Shown here: piece by piece, positions 1 through 8,124 of the stretch
Position numbering within the stretch: position 1 is the first letter of the stretch
Layout: each line of letters opens with the position of its first letter
Source of the DNA: an uncultured Roseburia sp.
GTDB taxonomy: Bacteria > Bacillota > Clostridia > Lachnospirales > Lachnospiraceae
Reading direction: 5' to 3'
Length of the DNA: 64,000 nt
NCBI GenBank assembly: GCA_947642555.1
Contig: CANRSX010000014.1
Coordinates: 48,508 to 112,507 of the forward strand
Position numbers and translations under genes: made by a program
The notes under the pieces: generated by a model
The model's database searches: none
Told to the model about the DNA's origin: nothing
The model's input: the letters and a program-made list of their open reading frames with translations, nothing else

Positions 1-232
1 TGGAAATGTATACCTGGTCGATTTTATCGTAAATACTGTTAAATTCCGCATCCATTTCCTGCATCATCTGCCGGTTTTTTTCCAGGACCATATTCTGAAT
101 AAAACGCTGGTTATAAAAACGGAGAGAAACGGTGATGCCCACCGCGATCACAAGGATCAGAAACAAAAATGTCAAGAGTAGTTTGTTTCGGATCGAAAGC
201 TTCCCGATCATCCCCGTCACCTTTTTAATCAT
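1..232 (-). CDS. Sensor histidine kinase, N-terminal part (runs off window)
   Basis: Only the first 77 codons are in the window. They start with a short basic stretch (MIKKVTGMIGKLSIRNK), then one hydrophobic segment (about residues 18-35), and lead into an extracellular region. This is how membrane histidine kinases of the YesM type begin. The ATG overlaps the stop of the response regulator gene (ATGATTAA), so the two are translationally coupled. The kinase core lies outside the window; the assignment rests on topology and the regulator next to it. The kinase probably senses an extracytoplasmic signal and phosphorylates that regulator. Confidence 0.75.
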   Translation of the reverse strand, partial: MIKKVTGMIGKLSIRNKLLLTFLFLILVIAVGITVSLRFYNQRFIQNMVLEKNRQMMQEMDAEFNSIYDKIDQVYIS

Positions 233-1013
233 CCCCGTACTCCTTCTGAAGCGTCTCCTTATACTCCCCGGGCGTCTGTCCTGTCGCTTTCTTAAATACC
301 TTGGTGAAATACTGGTAATCCGTATATCCGACCGACTGCGCGATCTTTACCAGCTTCCAGTCGGTGGAGGCGATCCGCTCCTTTGCCTTTTCCATCCGCA
401 CGGAGGTGATGAAGCTGGTGGGCGACATGCCCGATACCTTTTTAAAGAGATTGGAAAAATAGACCTCGGAGAGGCAGCACTCCGCCGCCATATCGGCCAG
501 CGTGTACCGCTCGGCCGGGTTGTTCCGGATGTATTTCATCATATCTTTGATCTGCTCCCTGGAAGTCTCCTCCCCTTCCCCCTGGACCTCCTCCGCCGGC
601 AGGGCGCTTTTTTCCCTTATATCATCAGCGTTCCGGTTCTTTTCGATCTGTTCGATGCACTGACGCAGCACCTGGTTTAACTGTTCTTTGCTCACAGGTT
701 TTAACAGATAATCCACTGCCTGGAATTTGATGCTCCTTCTCGCAAACTCAAAGCTGTCGTGCGCCGATATCATCACAATCCTGGTTTCCGGCTTTACCGA
801 AAAGACCTGCTCGCAGAAGCTGCACCCGTTTTCCGCCGGAAACATCACATCCGATAAAATAATATCCGGCTCGTGAAGCCCGAATTCCTCAAGCGCCGCC
901 GTCACGCTGTCAGCCTCATAGATTTCACCGATTCCCAGCGCCTCCCTGTCGATCATTTTTACAATCCCCTTCCGGATCCAGCGCTCATCATCCGCCACCA
1001 GTACACGATACAT
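225..1013 (-). CDS. AraC-type response regulator (YesN-like)
   Basis: Cytoplasmic DNA-binding response regulator of 262 residues. The receiver domain starts MYRVLVADDE, with acidic D8/D9, phospho-acceptor D55 in IILSDVMF and K105 in YLLKPVS. The C-terminal about 105 residues hold the two helix-turn-helix motifs of the AraC family (TLADMAAECCLSEVYFSNLF and LVKIAQSVGYTDYQYF). The start was placed at the ATG preceded by GGGGG, not at the upstream in-frame ATG, because the receiver fold begins there. The sensor kinase gene follows with an overlap. YesMN-type pairs usually control sugar uptake or polysaccharide use; the target here is not visible. Confidence 0.93.
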   Translation of the reverse strand: MYRVLVADDERWIRKGIVKMIDREALGIGEIYEADSVTAALEEFGLHEPDIILSDVMFPAENGCSFCEQVFSVKPETRIVMISAHDSFEFARRSIKFQAVDYLLKPVSKEQLNQVLRQCIEQIEKNRNADDIREKSALPAEEVQGEGEETSREQIKDMMKYIRNNPAERYTLADMAAECCLSEVYFSNLFKKVSGMSPTSFITSVRMEKAKERIASTDWKLVKIAQSVGYTDYQYFTKVFKKATGQTPGEYKETLQKEYGDD

Positions 1014-1032
1014 TTGTTTTTCCCCCAAAGAT

Positions 1033-1062
1033 AAGTTCAGCACGCAGAAGATGGCTGAACTT
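1033..1062 (-). terminator. Short hairpin upstream of the response regulator
   Basis: Nine-base inverted arms (AAGTTCAGC / GCTGAACTT) around a 12-base loop, between purD and the regulator. The arm carries the same AAAAGTTCAGCC sequence as palindromic elements near 58.7 and 60.7 kb, so it may be a degenerate member of that family as well as a transcription stop. Confidence 0.45.
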
Positions 1063-1072
1063 TTACGCATAA

Positions 1073-1107
1073 ATGCGGCAGGAACGTTTTAATGTCTCCT
1101 GCCGCAT
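1073..1107 (-). terminator. Terminator after purD
   Basis: Perfect 11-bp stem (ATGCGGCAGGA / TCCTGCCGCAT) around a 13-base loop, 17 bases past the purD stop codon. The U-tract is short, so efficiency is uncertain. Confidence 0.65.
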
Positions 1108-1123
1108 CATGTCCTGATCCTTT

Positions 1124-2398
1124 TTATGCCTCGTCAATCGCGCGGCCGATATCATGCCTCATATATTTATTGGCAAACCCGACCCACTCCGTCGCCTCAT
1201 ATGCTTTCGCGCGGGCCTCCTTTAAATCCGCACCCATTGCCGTGATCCCGAGCACACGGCCGCCGTTTGTCAGGATCCTGCCGTCCTCCCCGGCCTTTGT
1301 CCCGGCGTGGAAGCAGAAATAATCGCTCTTTCCCTCAAACCGCTCCAGCCCGTCGATGGGCAGGCCCTTTTCATAGGAGAGCGGGTAGCCGTCCGATGCG
1401 AGCACCACGCAGACCGCGGCGTTATCCATGAAAGACAGCTCCACCTCGTCAAGCCTTCCGTCCACACAGGCTTCCATAACCTCAATCATGTCATTTTCCA
1501 TGCGGGGCAGCACCACCTGCGCCTCCGGGTCGCCAAACCTGGCATTATATTCCAGTACCTTCGGCCCGTCCTCTGTGAGCATCAGACCGAAGAAAATCAC
1601 CCCGGTAAACGGGCGTCCCTCCGCCGCCATCGCGTCCACTGTAGCCTGATAAATATGCTCCTTACAGAAGGCGTCCACCTCGTCCGTATAGAAGGGGCTC
1701 GGGGAAAACGTGCCCATACCGCCGGTATTTAACCCTTCGTTTCCGTCCTTCGCGCGCTTGTGGTCCTGGGCGGAGGACATGATGCGGATCGTCTTTCCAT
1801 CCACAAAGGAGAGGACGGAGACCTCGCGGCCCGTCATGAACTCTTCCACTACAATTGTATTCCCCGCGTCGCCGAACTTTTTGTCTTCCATCAGCTCCTT
1901 CACGCCCGCCTTCGCCTCGTCTAACGTATTGCAGATCAGGACGCCTTTTCCGAGGGCCAGCCCGTCTGCCTTTAACACGATGGGCATCTTCGCCGTCTCA
2001 AGGTAGGCCAGGGCAGCCTCCGGCGAATGGAATTTCTCATAGGCCGCTGTCGGGATCCCGTATTTTTTCATCAGATCCTTGGAAAACGCCTTCGAGCCCT
2101 CCAGGATCGCCGCATTTTTGCGCGGCCCGAACACACGCAGGCCCTCCGCCTCAAACGCGTCCACGATACCGCCCACCAGCGGGTCGTCCATGCCGATGAT
2201 CGTAAAATCGATCTGCCGCTCCTTCGCGAATGCGACCAGCTTCTCAAACTCCATCGCACCGATGGGCACGCACTCCGCCAGCGCTGCAATCCCCGCGTTG
2301 CCCGGCGCGCACCAGATCTTCTCCACGCGCGGACTCTTCGCCGCCGCTGTCACGATGGCGTGCTCTCTTCCGCCGCTTCCCACTACCAGTACTTTCAT
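1124..2398 (-). CDS. purD: Phosphoribosylamine-glycine ligase (GARS)
   Basis: Cytoplasmic ATP-grasp enzyme that joins glycine to phosphoribosylamine, an early step of de novo IMP synthesis. The 424 residues begin MKVLVVGSGGREHA, the family N-terminus, and carry ARFGDPEAQVVLPRM in the ATP-grasp core. Length fits the family. The start was chosen at the ATG preceded by GGAGGAGACGGCA; a longer frame upstream has no family match. It is the last gene of purM-purN-purD, 84 bases after purN, and is followed by a hairpin terminator. Confidence 0.97.
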   Translation of the reverse strand: MKVLVVGSGGREHAIVTAAAKSPRVEKIWCAPGNAGIAALAECVPIGAMEFEKLVAFAKERQIDFTIIGMDDPLVGGIVDAFEAEGLRVFGPRKNAAILEGSKAFSKDLMKKYGIPTAAYEKFHSPEAALAYLETAKMPIVLKADGLALGKGVLICNTLDEAKAGVKELMEDKKFGDAGNTIVVEEFMTGREVSVLSFVDGKTIRIMSSAQDHKRAKDGNEGLNTGGMGTFSPSPFYTDEVDAFCKEHIYQATVDAMAAEGRPFTGVIFFGLMLTEDGPKVLEYNARFGDPEAQVVLPRMENDMIEVMEACVDGRLDEVELSFMDNAAVCVVLASDGYPLSYEKGLPIDGLERFEGKSDYFCFHAGTKAGEDGRILTNGGRVLGITAMGADLKEARAKAYEATEWVGFANKYMRHDIGRAIDEA

Positions 2399-2482
2399 TG
2401 CCGTCTCCTCCATTCTGCTGTCTGAGCGCTTCTCACGCTGCATGCTGCCCGGCTGCTCTGCCCTTCTGCCTGCACCGCTGCG

Positions 2483-3109
2483 CTACGCCCGGACCGTCGC
2501 ATGTCCGTCTGCCACGGACACTTTTCCGTTTGCAATCAGATCAATCGCCCGGGGCAGGATCACCCACTCGGCCTCCTCCATCACGCGGCGCTGTAACACC
2601 TCCGGGGTATCCCCCTCGCGCACCTCCACCGCCTTCTGTAAGATGATCGGCCCGGTATCCGTGCCCTCGTCCACAAAGTGCACCGTCGCCCCCGTGACCT
2701 TCACCCCGCGGGCGAGCGCGGCCTCATGCACCTTTAAGCCGTAAAAGCCTGTCCCGCAGAAGGAGGGGATTAACGACGGATGGATGTTGATGATCCGGTT
2801 CGGGTATTTCTTTATCATCTGCTCCGGCAGCACCACGAGAAAGCCAGCCAGCACGATGAGATCCGCCTGAAACGAATCCAGCTTCGCGAGAAACGCCTCA
2901 TTAAACGCTTCCCTGCTCTCATACTCCTTCGGTGAGATGCAGACCGCCCCGATTCCCCGCTCCCTCGCCCGGGTGAGGGCGTAGGCGTTTTTATTGTTGC
3001 TGATGACCACGGCGATCTCCGCCCCCGTGATCTTCCCGCTGTCAATGGCGTCCATGATGGCCTGCAGATTGGTTCCGCCGCCGGACACCAGCACCGCTAA
3101 TCTTAACAT
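2483..3109 (-). CDS. purN: Phosphoribosylglycinamide formyltransferase
   Basis: Cytoplasmic GAR transformylase that uses 10-formyl-tetrahydrofolate. The 208 residues start [20 protein letters not shown]. The active-site stretches [11 protein letters not shown] and [17 protein letters not shown] are both present. The first codon overlaps the end of purM by seven bases, with AGGAG seven bases upstream, so it is translated from the purM message. Family and context agree fully. Confidence 0.97.
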   Translation of the reverse strand: MLRLAVLVSGGGTNLQAIMDAIDSGKITGAEIAVVISNNKNAYALTRARERGIGAVCISPKEYESREAFNEAFLAKLDSFQADLIVLAGFLVVLPEQMIKKYPNRIINIHPSLIPSFCGTGFYGLKVHEAALARGVKVTGATVHFVDEGTDTGPIILQKAVEVREGDTPEVLQRRVMEEAEWVILPRAIDLIANGKVSVADGHATVRA

Positions 3110-4128
3110 AACGACACTCCTTTTTCCCCGTCCGCGATCTCGCCGATCATATAGGGCGTCTCGCCGGCTGCCCGGATGGCCTCCATCGTCTTCTGGGCAT
3201 CGCTTAAATCCACGGCGAGCACCATGCCGATGCCCATGTTGTAGGTGTTGTACATCACATGCTCCTCCACCTGGCCGTCCCGTGCCAGCATGCCAAAGAT
3301 CGGCGGCACCTCATAGCTGTTCTTCATGATCAGCGCCTGCTTTCCCTCCGGCAGCATCCGCGGGATATTCTCATAAAATCCGCCGCCCGTGATGTGGCTG
3401 CACGCTTTGATGCGGACACCCGCCTCCTTAATCTGCCGCAGCGCCTTCACATAGATCTTCGTCGGCGCCAGCAGGGCTTCGCCAAGTGTCGTTCCAAGCG
3501 CTTCGTAATGCTTTCCAAGGGCCTCTGCTTCCATCGGGAAAATCTGTCTCACCAGGGAAAATCCGTTTGAGTGCACGCCGGAGGACGCCATGCCGATCAG
3601 CACATCCCCCACCTTCACATCCGCCCCGGTGATGATGTCCTTCTCGTCCACCACGCCCACCGCGAAGCCCGCAAGGTCATACTCATCCTCCGGGTAAAAG
3701 CCCGGCATCTCCGCCGTCTCGCCGCCGATTAACGCCGCGCCGGCCTGCTTACAGCCCTCCGCCACGCCGCTGACAATCGACGCGATCTTCTCCGGGTAAT
3801 TCTTCCCGCAGGCAATATAATCCAGGAAAAACAACGGCTCACCGCCGGCGCACGCGATATCATTGACGCACATGGCGACACAGTCGATGCCCACCGTATC
3901 GTGACGGTCCAGAAGAAACGCCAGCTTTAACTTCGTTCCGACCCCGTCCGTTCCCGACACCAGTGTCGGCTTTTCCATTGACTTAAACGCTTCCATGGAA
4001 AACGCACCGGAAAATCCGCCGAGTCCGGTCAGCACCTCCGGACGCATCGTCCCCTGCACGTGTTTTTTCATCAGCTCCACGGACCGGTAGCCCGCCTCAA
4101 TGTCCACGCCTGACTTCTTGTAATCCAT
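3103..4128 (-). CDS. purM: Phosphoribosylformylglycinamidine cyclo-ligase (AIR synthetase)
   Basis: Closes the imidazole ring to make AIR in purine synthesis. The protein has 341 residues and starts [20 protein letters not shown]. The family stretches [32 protein letters not shown] and [16 protein letters not shown] are present. The start is the ATG with TGGAGG six bases upstream; the longer frame runs back through the promoter. It is the first gene of the operon. Confidence 0.97.
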   Translation of the reverse strand: MDYKKSGVDIEAGYRSVELMKKHVQGTMRPEVLTGLGGFSGAFSMEAFKSMEKPTLVSGTDGVGTKLKLAFLLDRHDTVGIDCVAMCVNDIACAGGEPLFFLDYIACGKNYPEKIASIVSGVAEGCKQAGAALIGGETAEMPGFYPEDEYDLAGFAVGVVDEKDIITGADVKVGDVLIGMASSGVHSNGFSLVRQIFPMEAEALGKHYEALGTTLGEALLAPTKIYVKALRQIKEAGVRIKACSHITGGGFYENIPRMLPEGKQALIMKNSYEVPPIFGMLARDGQVEEHVMYNTYNMGIGMVLAVDLSDAQKTMEAIRAAGETPYMIGEIADGEKGVSLC

Positions 4129-4185
4129 AGTTTTCCTCCATTCTATCCTTCGCCATGACAGGAGCCCTCCGCCCTGTCTGTGTAT

Positions 4186-4215
4186 AGTATATATGGAAAG
4201 CAGCGGAATTTCCAA
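4186..4215 (-). promoter_or_regulatory. Promoter of purM-purN-purD
   Basis: On the minus strand a -35 TTGGAA and a -10 TATACT are separated by 18 bases, about 60 bases before purM. I saw no purine-riboswitch-like fold in the short leader. Confidence 0.6.
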
Positions 4216-4260
4216 TTATATATTGTAATTCTGTTTATTAGTATTTCTAATAAGTCGCCT

Positions 4261-4890
4261 TTAAATTGTAAGTGTTTCTTCTAAAACCTCACTCACCGGA
4301 TTTCGCTTCATTTTTACTTTATTGTGCAAAAGCTCCAGTTCTGTCCCAACATTCAATATGATTCTATTCTTTTTCCATTCATCTTCATATGGGTCCCGCG
4401 CCGCACATCCCAGGCGCGGAATCATTGTTTTTGGATTTGTCCCCTGATTTACCATATTGAATTTTTCATTTTCATAGGTGGTGTATACTATACATTCACA
4501 GATCCGGATTCCCAAAAATTCCGCTATCGCTAATGCCGTAAAATAACTTGTTCTCACCTTGGGCTTTATACTCTCCTGCCATGTTTTATATCCCACACCA
4601 CTTTTCATTTCAAACAGATGGAGGCGCCACCCGGCTTCCATGTGCTCAAACAATACGTGATCCACACTTTTCTGGAGACCATATTTCTTTTCCTGCCGTA
4701 AGAAATTACATTTTCCTTTTTGGGGGCCGTCAAAATTGCAGATACATAAATTTTCATTCTGTACATGGACGATCAGTTCGCTCCTGCCAGAATCCTCTTT
4801 TTCGATCAGGTGATATGTATCACTTACAGGCAGAAAATAATCTTCTTTTATAAACTGATCCAGCGCAAACCGGACTCTCGCGTTAAACAT
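4261..4890 (-). CDS. Small protein with PD-(D/E)xK-like signature, partner of the AAA ATPase
   Basis: 209 residues, not recognised as a named family. D77 in SVDHVLFE, then E94-M-K96 in LHLFEMKSG, each after a hydrophobic run, resembles the D...ExK catalytic core of PD-(D/E)xK nucleases; helical sequence rich in K/R follows. Three cysteines (C49, C51, C61) near CICNFDGPQKGKC could bind metal, but this is speculative. The gene starts two bases after the ATPase stop, and its AGGAGGACTAAAA ribosome site lies over the end of the ATPase gene, so the pair is co-translated. Base composition is AT-richer than the flanking pur and lipoprotein genes. Nuclease activity is an inference from a short motif. 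An alternative is a non-catalytic partner. Confidence 0.7.
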   Translation of the reverse strand: MFNARVRFALDQFIKEDYFLPVSDTYHLIEKEDSGRSELIVHVQNENLCICNFDGPQKGKCNFLRQEKKYGLQKSVDHVLFEHMEAGWRLHLFEMKSGVGYKTWQESIKPKVRTSYFTALAIAEFLGIRICECIVYTTYENEKFNMVNQGTNPKTMIPRLGCAARDPYEDEWKKNRIILNVGTELELLHNKVKMKRNPVSEVLEETLTI

Positions 4891-4892
4891 TT

Positions 4893-6221
4893 TTAGTCCT
4901 CCTGAAACGCATAAACTTCTCTCAGTATTTTTTCAAGCGCATCATTCAGCGTAGGTACTACAAAACCATACTGTGTCCGTTCGAGTGCTTCCAGCCTCGT
5001 TTTCCCATTTTCGCACGGAACAAACTGATACATGGAAACGTCTCTTCCATCCAGCAGGTCATTTTTGCCGTAGCCATATTCCGCCATCAGTTCCGATACG
5101 TTTTCATGATTTTTAAGCTTCAGCATATTATTCATATGCTGAAGTATCGTCTCACTGTGGGTAGTGATCCATACCGGAATCCCCATATTCACCAGATTGA
5201 TAATCAGCCGGGACATCTTCTGCTGTAGCTCCGGATGCAGATGTGCCTCAGGCTCTTCTATAATCAGTGTCTTAAAATTGATATCGGATTGAAACAACAG
5301 GAGTATCGGCGAGAGTTCCGTAATAATAGAAGATGCCACATACAGCGGAATCTCTTTTTGAATATCATCCGGACAATACCGGATCAGCGGAATCATCTCC
5401 TTTTTTATAGTCAGGTTTCCTTTCATCATATGGTTTTCAATATAACTGACGATTTCTCTTTTCTTTTTGCCAGGCTTCCCATTTGCGTCAAATTTTGTAA
5501 GCAGCTGCAAAAAATCAACATAAGGCAGTGTAAGCATACTGGAATTTTCCTGTGCGGCCGAACCGTAGCTAATCTGTAAAGAATTCTCAATCATCTGAGG
5601 ATATGTCAGCATAAATCCGGTTCTGGATGCCGGAAGATATACCGGCTCACCCATACGTCTTCCTTTTATCATCGGCGTATAAAGAGGCGCTGCGATTCCT
5701 TCCATTAATAAATTCCAGCATATATATGCATTCATCCGGAAAAGTTCTTCTCTGGTGCAAACGTCATATTGAGGAAATTTGATATAAGTTTCTGTGGCAG
5801 AATAGCGTTCTGCTGTCCTTTCCCAGCGGATTTCCAGTCCAAATTTTCGCTTGTAGTTTTTTATTTCAATCTTTTCCGCTTCCACCTCATAGTTAAACAG
5901 CTTCTTTAGCAAACCTTTTTTTCTGGCATTTAACATTTCATTAAACCAGGAAATATAATTTTCTGTCATTTCATCTGTCAGCACGATATTCCTGTTCAGA
6001 TTCTCTTCCAGCCAGGATTCGCAGCGTTTATATACACCTGATCCCGAGGGCGCTTTGGGAAATATTTCCTTTCCCATTGTCAGAATCCCCCACATCAGGC
6101 ACATCAGGTAGCTTTTTCCGCTGTTGTTATCTCCTACAAAACACATTAACGGTGATATTCGGATTGATGCTGATTCAATTTTGGCAAACTTTTTTACATA
6201 TAATGTCCATTCTTTATTCAT
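4893..6221 (-). CDS. AAA ATPase of the OLD/RecF-like type
   Basis: 442-residue ABC/SMC-type ATPase. Walker A is GDNNSGKS (residues 30-37), a signature-like stretch ASSIITELSPILLL lies near 296-309, Walker B is LIIEEPEAHLHP (319-330) and the switch histidine is in ITTHSE (352-357). These are the features of overcoming-lysogenization-defect-type ATPases, but no TOPRIM nuclease domain is fused; residues 358-442 look unrelated to TOPRIM. The start ATG has GGAGGGG six bases upstream. It is the first gene of a two-gene operon with its own promoter. Related ATPases pair with separate nucleases in Septu, PARIS and similar phage-defence systems; the partner here is different. Confidence 0.88.
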   Translation of the reverse strand: MNKEWTLYVKKFAKIESASIRISPLMCFVGDNNSGKSYLMCLMWGILTMGKEIFPKAPSGSGVYKRCESWLEENLNRNIVLTDEMTENYISWFNEMLNARKKGLLKKLFNYEVEAEKIEIKNYKRKFGLEIRWERTAERYSATETYIKFPQYDVCTREELFRMNAYICWNLLMEGIAAPLYTPMIKGRRMGEPVYLPASRTGFMLTYPQMIENSLQISYGSAAQENSSMLTLPYVDFLQLLTKFDANGKPGKKKREIVSYIENHMMKGNLTIKKEMIPLIRYCPDDIQKEIPLYVASSIITELSPILLLFQSDINFKTLIIEEPEAHLHPELQQKMSRLIINLVNMGIPVWITTHSETILQHMNNMLKLKNHENVSELMAEYGYGKNDLLDGRDVSMYQFVPCENGKTRLEALERTQYGFVVPTLNDALEKILREVYAFQED

Positions 6222-6286
6222 GCCGCCCCTCCATCCCGGGATCTGCTCCAGATTGTTTCTTCCAGAATAAAATTAAATTTGTCTTT

Positions 6287-6315
6287 ATTATACACAGAAC
6301 CTGATCTTAATTCAA
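6287..6315 (-). promoter_or_regulatory. Promoter of the AAA/nuclease-like operon
   Basis: TTGAAT and a consensus TATAAT separated by 17 bases, about 65 bases before the ATPase start. It makes the module an independent transcription unit. Confidence 0.7.
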
Positions 6316-6356
6316 CAGCCTGGCCGTATTTCTTCTTGCTCTCAGACAAAACAGAA

Positions 6357-6398
6357 ACCGGTGAAAAGAACATGACTGTCATTGTTCTTCTCACCGGT
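6357..6398 (-). terminator. Terminator of the BlaI/M56/lipoprotein operon
   Basis: About 20-bp nearly perfect stem (ACCGGTGA..AAGAAC.ATGAC against its complement), followed on the minus strand by TTTCTGTTTTG. It separates the operon from the AAA module. Confidence 0.85.
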
Positions 6399-6414
6399 CC
6401 TATAAAAACATCCC

Positions 6415-8049
6415 TTATTCCTCTCTCCCCGCCGTAAAAAACACGCCGTCCCGGCACACCAGAAGCGTCTTCTGATCGATCAGGAAAAATCCCGGCTCCA
6501 CCAGCGTCCCGCCGAATTCCACGGTCTGAATCTCTAAGATGTGATCCGCGTCAGTCCCGAGCTCTGAAAGCGGCGTCTGATACCATTCGCGAAACGCCTC
6601 TGCGGTAATCTCCTCACGGGAGTAGCCGTTCACCCACGTCTCCTCATAAAAGGCATCCCCCTCCTTCCCCCACAGATAGCGGTCCCTCTCAAAGGAAAGC
6701 CGTCTTCCGATCCAGCTGTCGATCTCCTCCTGCGACATCGCGCAGACATCCGCGGTTCCCGCACAGGCGGCAATCCTCCACGTCCCGTAAAAGGAGCCCT
6801 CTGTCAGCAGATCATTTACTGTGTCAATTGTAGGTTCTTTTAAATTCTCATTGACATACCGCGACAGTTCCTTCTCATAATAAAAATAGCCGTATTCATT
6901 TCCCGTATAGACCCTTGTCTCAGAAAAACCGTTTCCCGCATCCGGCCCCTGGATATAGGAGTAGGAGGCGATCGTGATCAGATCCTTCACCCCGTCCCCG
7001 TTGTAATCCGGGAAACTGACCGCCTGCACCGAATCAAAGCACTCCGTGTCTGCCCGGAGGTTATTCTCACAGGAACCGATCAGCGTCTGGAGCACCCGTC
7101 CGTCGGGATACAGCAGCAGAAATGTCACGTCGCTCTGGGGATTCTGATCCTCCCCGGGCGCGTAGGATGCAAATACGGCTTCTCCCAGCTCCGGCAGCGT
7201 GACCGGGAAGGTCTGCGCGTCGATCCGGTCCGCCTCCGTCACCATGCGGTTTGAGAGGAAACGCCAGCCATCCTCCTGTTTTTCCAGCACGGTCTCGCAG
7301 TCCAGGCTATGATAGCCGCTGCCGATTTCGTTTCCGCTATATTCCTCATCTGTCCGAAACCGGAGTGTAAAGGTCTTTTCATCCGCCGTGCTGCCCGCGA
7401 TACAGGTAAACGACTGGTAGTTCGTGTCCCCGTGCTCCATACAGTACAGATCGTAATCCTCCAGGTAAACCCATTCCAGCGGATGCTTCATCTGCGCGCA
7501 GGTGAGTCCCGTCTTTTTCAGGAGAAACGCATCCAGCTGCGCCGTGCCAAGGGAGGTGACGTCCGTATAGATTTCATCTCCTCCCGTCGCCGCCAGGTAC
7601 GCTGCCTTCTGCTCCTCATTCAGCGGCTTTACCTCCAGCCCTGCCCCGCTGTAAAACACCTCATGCAGATTAAGCTCGGACGGGTCATCGTAGACCGAGA
7701 GCAGGAACCCGTAGTTTCCGTAATTGTCCGATTTGCTTATATATGTAGTGAATTCTGCCAGCTCCTGTGCGTCAAGGTTTCGTCCCTGCTGCACGGCGCC
7801 GCCTGCCTGACCTCCCGCGCCGGATCCCTTCCCGGCGTCCGCATCATTTCCTGCGCCTGTGTCATTTCCGGTATCGGCGTCATTTCCTGCGTCGGAAACA
7901 GCACCGCCGGAACCGGCGCTGCCGTCCGCTGCGCTTCCACCACCGCCTTTTTCCGTCCCGCCGTTTTTCTCTCCGGTCCCGCATGCCCCTGTCACAACGC
8001 AGGCTGCCGCTAGCAGTACCGCCAGTATCACTGTCCGTCTTTTTTTCAT
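6415..8049 (-). CDS. Lipoprotein with FG-GAP-like motif, end of the M56 operon
   Basis: 544-residue predicted lipoprotein: a basic start, a hydrophobic segment and a lipobox ending VVTGAC. A low-complexity G/A/D/N linker (about residues 25-90) follows, as is common for surface lipoproteins. A calcium-loop-like FPDYNGDGVKDLITI stretch sits mid-protein. The C-terminus contains GTWRIAACAGTADVC and a terminal LLVCRDGVFF. AAAAGAGGAAGCG precedes the ATG. It lies 75 bases after the M56 sensor gene and before a strong terminator, so it is probably co-regulated. No enzyme function can be named; a ligand-binding or envelope-stress role is a guess. Confidence 0.85.
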   Translation of the reverse strand: MKKRRTVILAVLLAAACVVTGACGTGEKNGGTEKGGGGSAADGSAGSGGAVSDAGNDADTGNDTGAGNDADAGKGSGAGGQAGGAVQQGRNLDAQELAEFTTYISKSDNYGNYGFLLSVYDDPSELNLHEVFYSGAGLEVKPLNEEQKAAYLAATGGDEIYTDVTSLGTAQLDAFLLKKTGLTCAQMKHPLEWVYLEDYDLYCMEHGDTNYQSFTCIAGSTADEKTFTLRFRTDEEYSGNEIGSGYHSLDCETVLEKQEDGWRFLSNRMVTEADRIDAQTFPVTLPELGEAVFASYAPGEDQNPQSDVTFLLLYPDGRVLQTLIGSCENNLRADTECFDSVQAVSFPDYNGDGVKDLITIASYSYIQGPDAGNGFSETRVYTGNEYGYFYYEKELSRYVNENLKEPTIDTVNDLLTEGSFYGTWRIAACAGTADVCAMSQEEIDSWIGRRLSFERDRYLWGKEGDAFYEETWVNGYSREEITAEAFREWYQTPLSELGTDADHILEIQTVEFGGTLVEPGFFLIDQKTLLVCRDGVFFTAGREE

Positions 8050-8124
8050 CGCTTCCTCTTTTCTGCCCGGGATTCGTCCCCTCCGGGCTGACTGTTCCTG
8101 CCGTATGCCTCCTCCGGCCGGCTT

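Noticed and set aside
4129..4260. Possible purine riboswitch in front of purM
   Set aside because: The leader is short, contains an ordinary promoter, and shows no conserved purine-aptamer core or terminator.
6218..6457. Minus-strand open frame of 79 codons between the lipoprotein and AAA genes
   Set aside because: It spans a clear terminator and the AAA promoter and has no ribosome site or family-like sequence.
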